Below, in pieces: positions 24,073 through 32,471 of a stretch of DNA of 64,000 nt (positions are counted from its first letter, which is position 1; every line of letters begins with the position of its first letter). The position numbers and the translations under genes are program-made. The notes under the pieces are model-generated. The model had not been told where the DNA came from. It did no database searches and saw nothing but the letters and a program-made list of their open reading frames with translations. Source of the DNA: Bacillus sp. 03113 (GTDB lineage Bacteria; Bacillota; Bacilli; Bacillales; Cytobacillaceae); assembly GCF_006546985.1 (NCBI RefSeq), contig NZ_VATK01000012.1, forward strand, positions 62,001-126,000, given 5' to 3'.

Positions 24073-26081
24073 GTACTGGAAAAAGATTGGTGCAATATGC
24101 ACTGCTGTATAAAAAAATCATCCTTCTCGCTTTATTGATGCTTTCTATCACCGTCACTGCAGACCTATCTGGACCTTTTATTGCGAAAAAAGTCATTGAT
24201 GAGCATATATTAGGGATTGAGAAAGTTTGGTATCAGACGGAAGCAGGAAAAAATACCGTTTCCTTTCAAGGAAATTACTATAAAAAAGAATCCTATGTAA
24301 ATAAACAAGATAAGATTATTGAGCGCGCAAGAATCTTACAAGTTCATAAAGATTATCTTTTTATACAAGACGAACTTTCTTTTGAAGGAATTAAATCTTA
24401 TAAAGATGGGATTCTGACGGTTAAAAAAGGAGATAAAATTAAGACGTACGATGCGATTAAATTGAATAAAGGAGATTTGCTGGCATTTTATAAACCAGAA
24501 ATTCCGAAAATCATCCAATTGCTGTTTTTTTATTTTGGTTTAGTCATCGTTGCCGCTTTGTTCCATTATGGGCAGCAATTTTATCTTCAAAAATCAGCGA
24601 ATCGAATTATCCAAAAAATGAGAGAAGATGTATTTGCACAAATTCAGCGACTTCCTATTCGCTATTTTGATCATCTGCCTGCAGGTAAGATTGTAGCAAG
24701 AGTAACCAATGATACGGAGGCTATTCGAGAATTATATGTAACGGTCCTGTCCTCCTTTGTTATAAGTGGAATATATATTACAGGTATTTACATTGGATTA
24801 TTCATTCTAAATGCCAAGCTTGCAGCAATTTGTTTATTGCTTGTCCCAATTTTATTTATTTGGATGCTTTTTTATCGAAAATACGCTTCTAAATATAATC
24901 ATATTATTCGTTCAAGAGTTAGTGATATTAATGGAATGGTCAATGAATCGATTCAAGGGATGAATATTATTCAGGCATACAGTCGAGAAAAAGCAACTGA
25001 AAAAGAATTCGAAAAGATGAATGAAGAGCACTTTACCTTTCAAAATAAACTGCTTAGTTTAAATGCGATGACTTCACATAATCTAGTGAATGTATTGCGA
25101 AATATCGTTTTTATTTCTTTTATTTGGTACTTTGGCGGCGCATCTCTTCAAGCATCCTCCATTTTATCGCTTGGAATGCTTTACGCCTTTGTTGACTACA
25201 TCAATCGTTTGTTTCATCCGATTCAAGGGATCGTTAATCAATTAGCTAATTTAGAAAAAGCACTCGTTGCAGGAGAGCGTGTCTTTCGATTATTAGATGA
25301 AGAAGGAATCGATGTAAGTGAAGAAGAACAACCGCGATATAATGGAAATGTGACCTTTAACCATGTTTATTTTGGCTATAAGGATGATGAGTATGTATTG
25401 AAGGATATTACCTTTGAAGCCAAACAAGGAGAGACGATTGCCCTCGTTGGACATACTGGTTCAGGTAAAAGCTCCATATTGAATTTATTATTCCGCTTTT
25501 ATGATTGTCAGCAAGGAAAAATCATGATTAATGGCGTAGATATTCAAACGATGTCTAGGCAAATGCTGCGCAAGCATATGGGGATTGTGATGCAGGACCC
25601 ATTCTTATTTATAGGAACGATTGCTTCAAACGTTACGCTAGAGGATGAAAAGGTATCAAAAGAAAAAATGGTGCAAGCATTAAAGGATGTGGGAGCAGAA
25701 ATAGCATTTCAAACATTGGAGAAAGGCTTTGATGAACCTGTACTAGAAAAAGGCAGTACACTATCAAGCGGACAAAGGCAGCTCATTTCCTTTGCAAGAG
25801 CTCTTGCTTTTGATCCTGCGATTCTTATTCTTGATGAAGCAACCTCAAGTATTGATACAGAGACAGAATTATTGATTCAAAAAGCAATGGATGTGCTGAA
25901 AGAAGGGAGAACGACCTTTATTATTGCACACCGATTATCCACTATTCGTCATGCAGATCAGATCATTGTTTTAGATCGTGGTGAAATTGTAGAAAAAGGA
26001 AATCACGATGAACTAATGGAGCTGAAAGGAAAATATTATCAAATGTACCAGCTTCAGCAAGGCTCTTCCATAGCCGGGTAA
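24069..26081 (+). CDS. bmrD: heterodimeric multidrug ABC exporter subunit (BmrD/YheH type)
   Basis: The 670-residue half-transporter has the first membrane helix at about 17-35. A long extracytoplasmic insertion (about 45-145, with GKNTVSFQGNYYKKESYVN) follows before helix 2, typical of BmrD/YheH and absent in the partner. The remaining helices and an ATPase domain (about 420-660) carry Walker A GHTGSGKSS, signature LSSGQRQLISFARAL and Walker B ILILDEATSSID with the catalytic Glu. So the functional hydrolysis site pairs with the degenerate one of the upstream subunit. It starts at TTG overlapping the bmrC stop, with AGAGGGGG upstream. A strong terminator ends the operon. Confidence 0.9.
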   Translation: MSTGKRLVQYALLYKKIILLALLMLSITVTADLSGPFIAKKVIDEHILGIEKVWYQTEAGKNTVSFQGNYYKKESYVNKQDKIIERARILQVHKDYLFIQDELSFEGIKSYKDGILTVKKGDKIKTYDAIKLNKGDLLAFYKPEIPKIIQLLFFYFGLVIVAALFHYGQQFYLQKSANRIIQKMREDVFAQIQRLPIRYFDHLPAGKIVARVTNDTEAIRELYVTVLSSFVISGIYITGIYIGLFILNAKLAAICLLLVPILFIWMLFYRKYASKYNHIIRSRVSDINGMVNESIQGMNIIQAYSREKATEKEFEKMNEEHFTFQNKLLSLNAMTSHNLVNVLRNIVFISFIWYFGGASLQASSILSLGMLYAFVDYINRLFHPIQGIVNQLANLEKALVAGERVFRLLDEEGIDVSEEEQPRYNGNVTFNHVYFGYKDDEYVLKDITFEAKQGETIALVGHTGSGKSSILNLLFRFYDCQQGKIMINGVDIQTMSRQMLRKHMGIVMQDPFLFIGTIASNVTLEDEKVSKEKMVQALKDVGAEIAFQTLEKGFDEPVLEKGSTLSSGQRQLISFARALAFDPAILILDEATSSIDTETELLIQKAMDVLKEGRTTFIIAHRLSTIRHADQIIVLDRGEIVEKGNHDELMELKGKYYQMYQLQQGSSIAG

Positions 26082-26083
26082 AA

Positions 26084-26140
26084 AGAAAAGGAACAACCCT
26101 TAAGATTTGGTTGATCTTGGAAGGGATTGTTCCTTTCTTT
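26084..26140 (+). terminator. terminator of the bmrCD-type operon
   Basis: AAAGGAACAACCCTT pairs with AAGGGATTGTTCCTTT around a short loop. Confidence 0.85.
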
Positions 26141-26180
26141 ATTGATTATGCTAATAATAAAAAAGAGGGATTCACTTAAC

Positions 26181-26447
26181 ATGAGCATTTGTCCCATCTG
26201 TAATGGATTACAAGAAATTCATGCCGTATGTCCATCCTGCGGAAAAATCGTCCATGATGCAGGAAGGATAATGGATTATTATGATGACTACAGCGCCTAT
26301 ATGCCAATTGACCAACTTAAACTAGAGGATGGATATCCAGACGATCTTATAAACCAAAAATGTCCCCATCTTTTCTACTGTATAAGCTGCGGTCATGATC
26401 AAGTGATTATGGTAAAACAATGGGTAAAAGGCGCATCTCATCAATGA
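26181..26447 (+). CDS. small zinc-ribbon protein
   Basis: The 88-residue protein has two Cys pairs near the N terminus (CPICNG and CPSCGK) and two more in the C-terminal half (CPHLFYCISCGHD). These patterns suggest one or two structural zinc ribbons, with an acidic Tyr/Asp-rich linker (MDYYDDYSAYMPIDQ). The ATG at 26181 is 8 bases after AAAGAGGGA; the frame is open upstream but runs into the preceding terminator. It is probably a conserved Bacillaceae hypothetical protein; I do not know a function. Single gene, followed by a mosaic repeat. Confidence 0.75.
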   Translation: MSICPICNGLQEIHAVCPSCGKIVHDAGRIMDYYDDYSAYMPIDQLKLEDGYPDDLINQKCPHLFYCISCGHDQVIMVKQWVKGASHQ

Positions 26448-26462
26448 GTGCGCCATCCACTT

Positions 26463-26649
26463 TTCTATGTCCAGCTTCAGGCGCCATCGGCTCGAGGTCA
26501 TAAACCACTTCTGAATGAGAGGAAAAAACATCTTCAATTCAGAAGCGTTTTTTGTTTGTCGGGGCTGATCAAAGCGCTTCCGACGTACAGGATGTACTAG
26601 TGCCGATGAAGACATGCGGACGTGGCGCCTTTAATCGGCCGCATTTCTA
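26463..26649 (+). repeat. mosaic intergenic repeat, copy 4 (D core plus A module)
   Basis: A GTCCAGCTTCAGGCGCC left end leads into a D core containing ACTTCTGAATGAGAGG and TTCAATTCAGAAG, then GCTGATCAAAGCGCTTCC. This joins an A module (GACGTACAGGATGTACTAGT ... ATCGGCCGC) whose end CATTTCTA forms the stop codon of the convergent msmX gene. Confidence 0.8.
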
Positions 26650-27756
26650 TTCATTAGAAGAGCGGATTCTTATCTCTGTTTCTTTATCAAAAAAGTGAGC
26701 TTTATTCATATCAAAGCCAAGTTTAATGACTTGACCTGGTATTGTTTCCGTACGTGAATCAAGTCTGGCAACAAAATCTTGACCATTAACGCTTGAATAG
26801 ATCATCGTTTCCGCTCCAGTCAGTTCTGAAACATCAACTGTAGCCGAGATAGCAGCTCCAGCAGAAACTTCAAGGAAGATAGGTTCATCGTGGATGTCTT
26901 CTGGTCGAATGCCAAATTTAATTTCTTTCCCTACATAGCCTTGGTCACGAAGAACTTTCATTTTTCCTTCTGGGATTTTAAGTGAAACGCTTCCAATTTT
27001 TAAAACGCCTTCATCTATTTTTCCATCAAAAAAGTTCATAGCAGGGGATCCGATAAAGCCAGCAACAAATACATTTTCAGGTTTTTCATAGACCTCTTTA
27101 GGTGCACCAACCTGCTGCACAATTCCATCCTTCATAACTACAAGACGAGTAGCCATTGTCATTGCTTCCGTTTGATCATGGGTTACATAAATCGTTGTTG
27201 TTTGAAGACGTTTATGAAGCTTGGCAATTTCAGCACGCATTTGGACTCTCAGCTTTGCATCAAGGTTTGAAAGAGGTTCGTCCATTAAAAACACCTTAGC
27301 ATCACGGACAATTGCTCGTCCTAAAGCAACACGTTGTCTTTGGCCTCCTGAAAGCGCTTTAGGTTTTCTGTTTAAATAAGGTTCAAGTCCAAGAATCTTA
27401 GCTGCATTTTCAACACGTTCTTTAATTTCCTTTTTAGGGAATTTTCTTAGCTTTAAACCAAATGCCATATTATCGAATACAGTCATATGAGGGTAAAGAG
27501 CATAGTTTTGGAAAACCATCGCAATGTCTCTGTCCTTTGGTGCTACATCATTTACTCTTTGCTCGTCAATAAAAAAATCACCTTTAGATATTTCTTCAAG
27601 ACCTGCAATCATTCGAAGAGTCGTTGATTTTCCACAACCTGATGGGCCAACAAAAACGATAAATTCCTTATCTTCAATCTCAAGATTAAAATCCTTTACC
27701 GCGGTTACATTATTATCATAAATTTTGTAAATATGGTTTAATTTTAATTCAGCCAT
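26647..27756 (-). CDS. msmX: multi-sugar ABC transporter ATPase MsmX
   Basis: The 369-residue ATPase of the carbohydrate-uptake CUT1 type has Walker A GPSGCGKSTT (about 37), the Q-loop MVFQNYALYPHMTV, signature LSGGQRQRVALGRAI (about 134), Walker B VFLMDEPLSNLDAKL (about 155) and H-loop THDQTEAM. A C-terminal OB/TOBE regulatory domain runs from about 240 to the end (FGIRPEDI). MsmX energises several sugar importers whose permeases lie elsewhere, and no permease gene is adjacent, as usual for this gene. GGGAGGG precedes the ATG. The last codon and stop abut an A module. Confidence 0.92.
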   Translation of the reverse strand: MAELKLNHIYKIYDNNVTAVKDFNLEIEDKEFIVFVGPSGCGKSTTLRMIAGLEEISKGDFFIDEQRVNDVAPKDRDIAMVFQNYALYPHMTVFDNMAFGLKLRKFPKKEIKERVENAAKILGLEPYLNRKPKALSGGQRQRVALGRAIVRDAKVFLMDEPLSNLDAKLRVQMRAEIAKLHKRLQTTTIYVTHDQTEAMTMATRLVVMKDGIVQQVGAPKEVYEKPENVFVAGFIGSPAMNFFDGKIDEGVLKIGSVSLKIPEGKMKVLRDQGYVGKEIKFGIRPEDIHDEPIFLEVSAGAAISATVDVSELTGAETMIYSSVNGQDFVARLDSRTETIPGQVIKLGFDMNKAHFFDKETEIRIRSSNE

Positions 27757-27885
27757 TGAAAGTACCCTCCCAAGATCTTATTTATTTCATAGTTTCATTG
27801 TATTGAAAAAGAATGCGCTTTCATATAGAAGGATTGCACAAAAAATAGTTTTAATCTTTGAGCAAATTGTACATTTATCCTTCAT

Positions 27886-28782
27886 TCATTTATCAAAAAG
27901 TAAGCAGGATATGTAAATGGTAATTGCACTGTTAAAGTCTTTTAAATTCACACCTGTTTTTTCCGAAAATTTATCTAATCGATATTGTAAAGTATTCCGA
28001 TGAATATATAATTTCTTTGCGGTTAAGGATGCATTTGAATTGTTTTCTAAAAAGACCTTAATGGTAGAATGGAGCTCGGGATCCTCTTTGAAAATTGTAA
28101 ACCAGTTTGAAACGATATAATGAAAGTTTTCTTGATCCAAATAGGAAATAAGCAAAGAAGGAAATATTTTCTCAAAAGTGAAAACTCGTTCAGACGGCTG
28201 ATAGTTTATTCCTTTCTCAAATAAAGATTTTTCTTGATTTAGCTGTTTAGGAAATTCATGATCTAGAAAAGCGAAAGCTCCTAAATAAAAATAAATTTTA
28301 ATAAAAAATTCACTTTCAAATATTTGAGATACAGATAATAAATCATCATATGTAACGGTATCTGTTTTATATTCTTCAATAAGAATCCCCTTTTGAGCTG
28401 ATTCCCAAATAATTAGAATATTTTCTCTGAAATACTCTTTTAAAGCTATTTCAATATCCTGTTTCTCCCAATCTGTTCCTTCTATATAGAAATAGACTCC
28501 TCTAAACAATTTAGAATGATCTGTAGGAGGGAGTTGACCATGAAGGAATAAAAAATGATACCAAGCAGTTGATAAAGAATAAGCGTTAGTATTTGTTTCA
28601 TAATAGACAAAAAGTGTCTTTAATAAATCAAGTTCATGCTGATTTATTTTTTCGATAGGAATCCCTATCCATTCATCAGTAGGAGGATGATGAAACCAGT
28701 AATATTGTAAATACTTTGAGAAATCTGGATGAGCTTTCATATACAATGCATCTGGATAATTTTCTATGAGTTTATTTAACAT
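27886..28782 (-). CDS. PucR/CdaR-type transcriptional regulator
   Basis: The 298-residue protein has a C-terminal helix-turn-helix of the HTH_30/PucR type (about 240-298: FLENNSNASLTAKKLYIHRNTLQYRLDKF, GVNLKDFNSA). The N-terminal 235 residues have no recognised ligand domain. The frame is open 48 codons further upstream (to 28926), but TATAAT and TATTAT boxes lie inside that extension. GGGG 8 bases before the ATG at 28782 (MLNKLIENYPDAL) is the better start. It stands beside msmX, in which position similar regulators occur in other Bacillus genomes; control of sugar uptake is a guess. Confidence 0.75.
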   Translation of the reverse strand: MLNKLIENYPDALYMKAHPDFSKYLQYYWFHHPPTDEWIGIPIEKINQHELDLLKTLFVYYETNTNAYSLSTAWYHFLFLHGQLPPTDHSKLFRGVYFYIEGTDWEKQDIEIALKEYFRENILIIWESAQKGILIEEYKTDTVTYDDLLSVSQIFESEFFIKIYFYLGAFAFLDHEFPKQLNQEKSLFEKGINYQPSERVFTFEKIFPSLLISYLDQENFHYIVSNWFTIFKEDPELHSTIKVFLENNSNASLTAKKLYIHRNTLQYRLDKFSEKTGVNLKDFNSAITIYISCLLFDK

Positions 28783-28974
28783 TGCTTCGTCCCCAATAAC
28801 AAAATAGTGATTAATCTTGTCCTCATTATAACAGGTATAATAGGTTAACACCGATTCAAAAGCAATGATTAATGATTGAAAAAGATGTGTTCGTTTGAAA
28901 ATGAAGGGTGCCCTGTAACTCAACATGAAATCGTTCTTGAAGTATGCAGGGCACTTATTGTTAAGTACTAGAAG

Positions 28975-29151
28975 TTAATCAATTTCGTTTGAAGGAGTTT
29001 CTTCGATTAGATCGACATATTCTTCAAGATTTGTTTTTCCTTCTCGTGAATATACATAGCCGCCACACATGCCTTCATTAATCATTCGATCGACGTCCAT
29101 AAATGCTTTGTCACGTCCTTCGTTTTTTGAATCATTTCTTTTATTATTCAT
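28975..29151 (-). CDS. small hypothetical protein of 58 residues
   Basis: A short frame with a very good ribosome site (AAAGGAGG, 8 bases before the ATG) reads MNNKRNDSKNEGRDKAFMDV and continues with DRMINEGMCGGYVYSREG to a stop at 28975. It is soluble, charged and without membrane segments. The codon use is like the neighbours. It is divergent from yheA. I do not recognise the family; conserved short Bacillus proteins of this kind are common near yheA. Confidence 0.7.
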   Translation of the reverse strand: MNNKRNDSKNEGRDKAFMDVDRMINEGMCGGYVYSREGKTNLEEYVDLIEETPSNEID

Positions 29152-29278
29152 CGTGAATGCCTCCTTTCATATTGTCTTTATTTTTACTTGAATAAGATCA
29201 TTCCATTCTATCTGGCTAATTCTTACATAATTTGTTATAGTGTAATGGATTGCTCATTAGGAGAGGAGAGGGACAAAA

Positions 29279-29632
29279 ATGGCCGTAAACATACATGATT
29301 CTGCATATGCCCTGGAAAAAGCAATACGAAAAAGCAATGAATATTTGGATTTGAAAAAAATATACGATGAAGTAAATGCAGATAAATCTGCAAAGAAAAT
29401 GTTTGATCAATTTAGAGATATGCAACTGAATTTACAGCAAAAACAAATGTCAGGACAAGAAATTACTCAAGATGAAATGGAAAAAGCACAAAAGGTAGTA
29501 GCTTTAGTACAACAGCATGCAAAAATATCAAAGCTGATGGATGCTGAGCAGCGAATGAGCTTAGTCATTGGCGAGCTCAATCAAATTATAATGAAGCCCC
29601 TTGAAGAATTATATGGAAGATTAGACGATTAA
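29279..29632 (+). CDS. yheA: YheA, YlbF/YmcA family protein (UPF0342)
   Basis: The 117-residue, mostly helical protein starts MAVNIHDSAYALEKAIRKSN and has the YlbF-like core FRDMQLNLQQKQMSGQEIT. It matches B. subtilis YheA in length and sequence character. The YlbF group includes partners of RNase Y, but YheA itself has no established role. GGAGAGGAGAGGG gives an excellent ribosome site. Monocistronic, with a terminator directly after the stop. Confidence 0.9.
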   Translation: MAVNIHDSAYALEKAIRKSNEYLDLKKIYDEVNADKSAKKMFDQFRDMQLNLQQKQMSGQEITQDEMEKAQKVVALVQQHAKISKLMDAEQRMSLVIGELNQIIMKPLEELYGRLDD

Positions 29633-29636
29633 AAAG

Positions 29637-29669
29637 GACCCCACTTCACACAGTTGAAGTGGGGTTTGT
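29637..29669 (+). terminator. terminator of yheA
   Basis: ACCCCACTTCA pairs with TGAAGTGGGGT, followed by TT-rich sequence. Confidence 0.85.
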
Positions 29670-29775
29670 TACTTTTAAGTAAATGATCCGCCTCCTCCTT
29701 CATAGTTCTAAGATCCTTTTTCGAATCATACAAGTTATAAAAGGAAACAAACATCTAGAGTAGGGGGCCTCATAT

Positions 29776-30642
29776 ATGATTTACCGATTATTAGCTTTGA
29801 ATATTGATGGGACGCTTCTTCAAACGAATGGGAAACTTAATAAATCAACAAAAGAAGTCGTCGAGTATGTTCAAAAAAAGGGGATTTACGTTACGTTAGT
29901 CACCTCAAGAAACTTTCCCTCTGCAAAAAAAGTAGCAAAAGCATTAAAGTTAAATTCTATTCTTATTACTCATCAAGGCGGATATATAGCAAATTTCTTT
30001 GATCAACCCATTCACATGAAGCGAATATCAGAGGATACCACGGCGGACATCGTTCGGCTGCTTGAAGGATTTGATTGTCAAATAAGGCTAGTACATGAAA
30101 ACTTTTCACTTGCAAATAAAGCATCACAGACGAGTTCCATGATGGCAAAGACCGTTTTTACATCTACAGATCCTGTGTTCTATTCACAGCAGTTTGTTGA
30201 TTCGTTAAGTGATACTATTTTAGAGGACCCTGTAAGTCCTCCAAAAATAGAGGTGTATTTTGAAGATAAGGAAGAAAATCATGACGCCAATAAAGCGATT
30301 ATTCAGATGTTCTCTGAAGTAAATACAATCCGAATTAATGAATATCGAATAGATATTGTTCCTACAGGCGTTTCTAAGTTAAGTGGTTTGCTTTATCTTG
30401 GAGAGCATTTAGGTATTTCCATTGATGAGATGGTCGTAATTGGAGATGGAATAGATGATTTAGAAATGATTGAAGCTGTAGGACTTGGAGTAGCGATGGG
30501 AAATGCTCCAGTAGAACTTAAGCAAGCGGCAGATTGGGTGACACGATCACAGGATCAGCACGGAGTAGCATATATGATCAAAGAACATTTCAGAAAGCAG
30601 CATCCTATTGAGTTTTTACGAAAAATGAATATTATTAAGTAA
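29776..30642 (+). CDS. yhaX: YhaX, Cof-type HAD family protein
   Basis: The 288-residue protein has the HAD/Cof layout: motif I at the N terminus, motif II TLVTSRNFPSA near residue 42, a C2 cap (about 85-190) and motif IV MVVIGDGIDDLEMIE near 220, then GVAMGNAP. Motif I reads ALNIDGTLL, so the usual nucleophilic Asp of DxDGT is Asn (N9) while the second Asp (D11) is kept. This should impair or abolish normal phosphatase chemistry. Position before hemZ and length identify yhaX. GGGG lies 11 bases before the ATG. Confidence 0.88.
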   Translation: MIYRLLALNIDGTLLQTNGKLNKSTKEVVEYVQKKGIYVTLVTSRNFPSAKKVAKALKLNSILITHQGGYIANFFDQPIHMKRISEDTTADIVRLLEGFDCQIRLVHENFSLANKASQTSSMMAKTVFTSTDPVFYSQQFVDSLSDTILEDPVSPPKIEVYFEDKEENHDANKAIIQMFSEVNTIRINEYRIDIVPTGVSKLSGLLYLGEHLGISIDEMVVIGDGIDDLEMIEAVGLGVAMGNAPVELKQAADWVTRSQDQHGVAYMIKEHFRKQHPIEFLRKMNIIK

Positions 30643-30752
30643 CTTGTTATCGAGAGTTTAGCGAATTATTTATATAGCTATAGAGATTATTTTCTACCTA
30701 GAAATTATATAATAGTTGGTTGTTAATAACTTTGAAAAGGTATTTATCGACG

Positions 30753-30826
30753 TCCAGCTCCGACGTACAGGACGTACTAGTACCGATGTTGCCACAGGAT
30801 GTGGCGTTCTTAATCGGCCGCTTTTG
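30753..30826 (+). repeat. mosaic repeat, copy 5 (A module only)
   Basis: GTCCAGCTCCGACGTACAGG leads into GTACTAGTACCGATG, GCCACAGGATGTGGC and ATCGGCCGCTTTTG. The hairpin pairs are CCGAT/ATCGG and GCCACA/TGTGGC. It lies between yhaX and hemZ, both on the plus strand. Confidence 0.8.
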
Positions 30827-30902
30827 TTATATATTGACCATATTTATCCCTTTTTGTACACTTAAGCGAGAAATGTTTATAAGAAAATAAAAGGTGATTG
30901 AT

Positions 30903-32417
30903 ATGATTATATTAATAAATGGGCTAAAGGACGAAAGATTTCTTCGCCCCTTACAGCTAATAGGAAATTTATTTTTTGAAGAAACGAAAGTTATGCTCGA
31001 AAAGGATCATGAAGAAAGTCAAATGCAGGTCGTTTTCTCTGTTAAAGTGGAGAGAGATAAGTTACTTGTAGCAGGTGAATTATCTACAAATGGAGAGTCC
31101 TTTTTTGCAGAATATACAAATGTACTTTCCACTTCTATGTCAGAGAAGGAGAGATTTAAAGAGATAAAAAATGTAGTTTTACGAGTGTTTTTAGAAGTGC
31201 TCCAGAATTGTACTGGTATGAAGCAAAAATGGGGGATATTAACGGGTGTTCGTCCAACAAAGCTTCTGCATCGTAAAATGCAAGAGAATATAAATAAATC
31301 ACAAGCTCATCAAGAATTGAAGGAAACGTATTTAATTTCGGATGAAAAGATCAATTTGATGCAGGATATTGTGGATCGTCAGCGTGCTGTCGTCCCTGAT
31401 TTATATGATTTGAAAAAAGAAGTAAGTATTTATATTGGAATTCCATTTTGCCCAACGAAGTGTGCCTATTGCACTTTCCCTGCCTATGCAATCAATGGAA
31501 GGCAAGGGTCTGTTAATTCTTTTTTAGGCGGTCTTCATTATGAAATGAAAAAAATGGGTGAGTGGCTTAAAGAGATGGGGATTGCAATTACAACCGTCTA
31601 TTACGGAGGAGGGACTCCAACCAGCATTACGGCCGAAGAAATGGACCTTTTATATGAAGAAATGTATCAATCTTTTCCTAATGTAAATAAGATTAGAGAA
31701 ATTACCGTTGAGGCTGGAAGACCAGATACAATTTCAATAGAAAAGCTCGAGGTTCTGAAAAAATGGAATATTGATCGTATCAGTATTAATCCACAATCGT
31801 ATATTCAAGAAACATTAAAAGCGATAGGAAGACATCATACCGTTGAGGAAACAATAGAAAAATATCATCTCGCACGCCAAATGGGGATGGATAACATTAA
31901 TATGGATCTTATTATCGGTCTTCCTGGTGAAGGGGTAAAAGAATTTTCTTATACATTAAATGAAACAAAAAAGCTACTGCCTGAATCTTTAACGGTGCAC
32001 ACCCTTTCCTTTAAAAGAGCGTCTGAAATGACAAAGAATAAAGAAAAATATAAAGTAGCTGAAAGAGAAGAAGTGGAAGAAATGATGGAGATGGCAGAGA
32101 AGTGGGCAAGAGAACATCAATATGTCCCATATTATTTGTATCGACAAAAAAATATTCTCGGCAATTTAGAAAATGTTGGCTATTCGATGCCAGGAAAAGA
32201 AAGCATTTATAATATTATTATGATGGAAGAGCTGCAAACAGTGATCGGGCTTGGATGCGGAGCTTCGAGTAAATTTATCCATCCTGAAACTGGCTCAATC
32301 CTTCAATTTTCCAATCCAAAAGACCCAAAATCGTATAATGAAAGCTTTCAAGAATACACTGAGAAAAAATTAGCCATTTTAAATGATCTTTACAAAAAAA
32401 CGGATGCATTTGTTTAA
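30903..32417 (+). CDS. hemZ: HemZ, oxygen-independent coproporphyrinogen III oxidase-like radical SAM protein
   Basis: The 504-residue radical SAM enzyme has an N-terminal domain (1-165, with WGILTGVRPTKLLH) and a SAM barrel with the cluster motif CPTKCAYC (about 186). Further motifs are YYGGGTPTS, VEAGRPDT, RISINPQS and NMDLIIGLPGE. HemZ is associated with anaerobic haem synthesis in B. subtilis; the extra N-terminal domain distinguishes it from HemN/HemW. The frame opens at GTG 30894, but AAAAGGTG 6 bases before the ATG at 30903 fixes the start. Strong terminator downstream. Confidence 0.93.
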   Translation: MIILINGLKDERFLRPLQLIGNLFFEETKVMLEKDHEESQMQVVFSVKVERDKLLVAGELSTNGESFFAEYTNVLSTSMSEKERFKEIKNVVLRVFLEVLQNCTGMKQKWGILTGVRPTKLLHRKMQENINKSQAHQELKETYLISDEKINLMQDIVDRQRAVVPDLYDLKKEVSIYIGIPFCPTKCAYCTFPAYAINGRQGSVNSFLGGLHYEMKKMGEWLKEMGIAITTVYYGGGTPTSITAEEMDLLYEEMYQSFPNVNKIREITVEAGRPDTISIEKLEVLKKWNIDRISINPQSYIQETLKAIGRHHTVEETIEKYHLARQMGMDNINMDLIIGLPGEGVKEFSYTLNETKKLLPESLTVHTLSFKRASEMTKNKEKYKVAEREEVEEMMEMAEKWAREHQYVPYYLYRQKNILGNLENVGYSMPGKESIYNIIMMEELQTVIGLGCGASSKFIHPETGSILQFSNPKDPKSYNESFQEYTEKKLAILNDLYKKTDAFV

Positions 32418-32430
32418 AAGCAAATATAAA

Positions 32431-32464
32431 GGGTAACCCAAAATAATGGGTTACCCTCTTTTTT
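32431..32464. terminator. terminator between hemZ and the chemoreceptor gene
   Basis: GGGTAACCCA pairs with TGGGTTACCC, followed by CTTTTTT; convergent genes share it. Confidence 0.9.
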
Positions 32465-32471
32465 GTTACTG

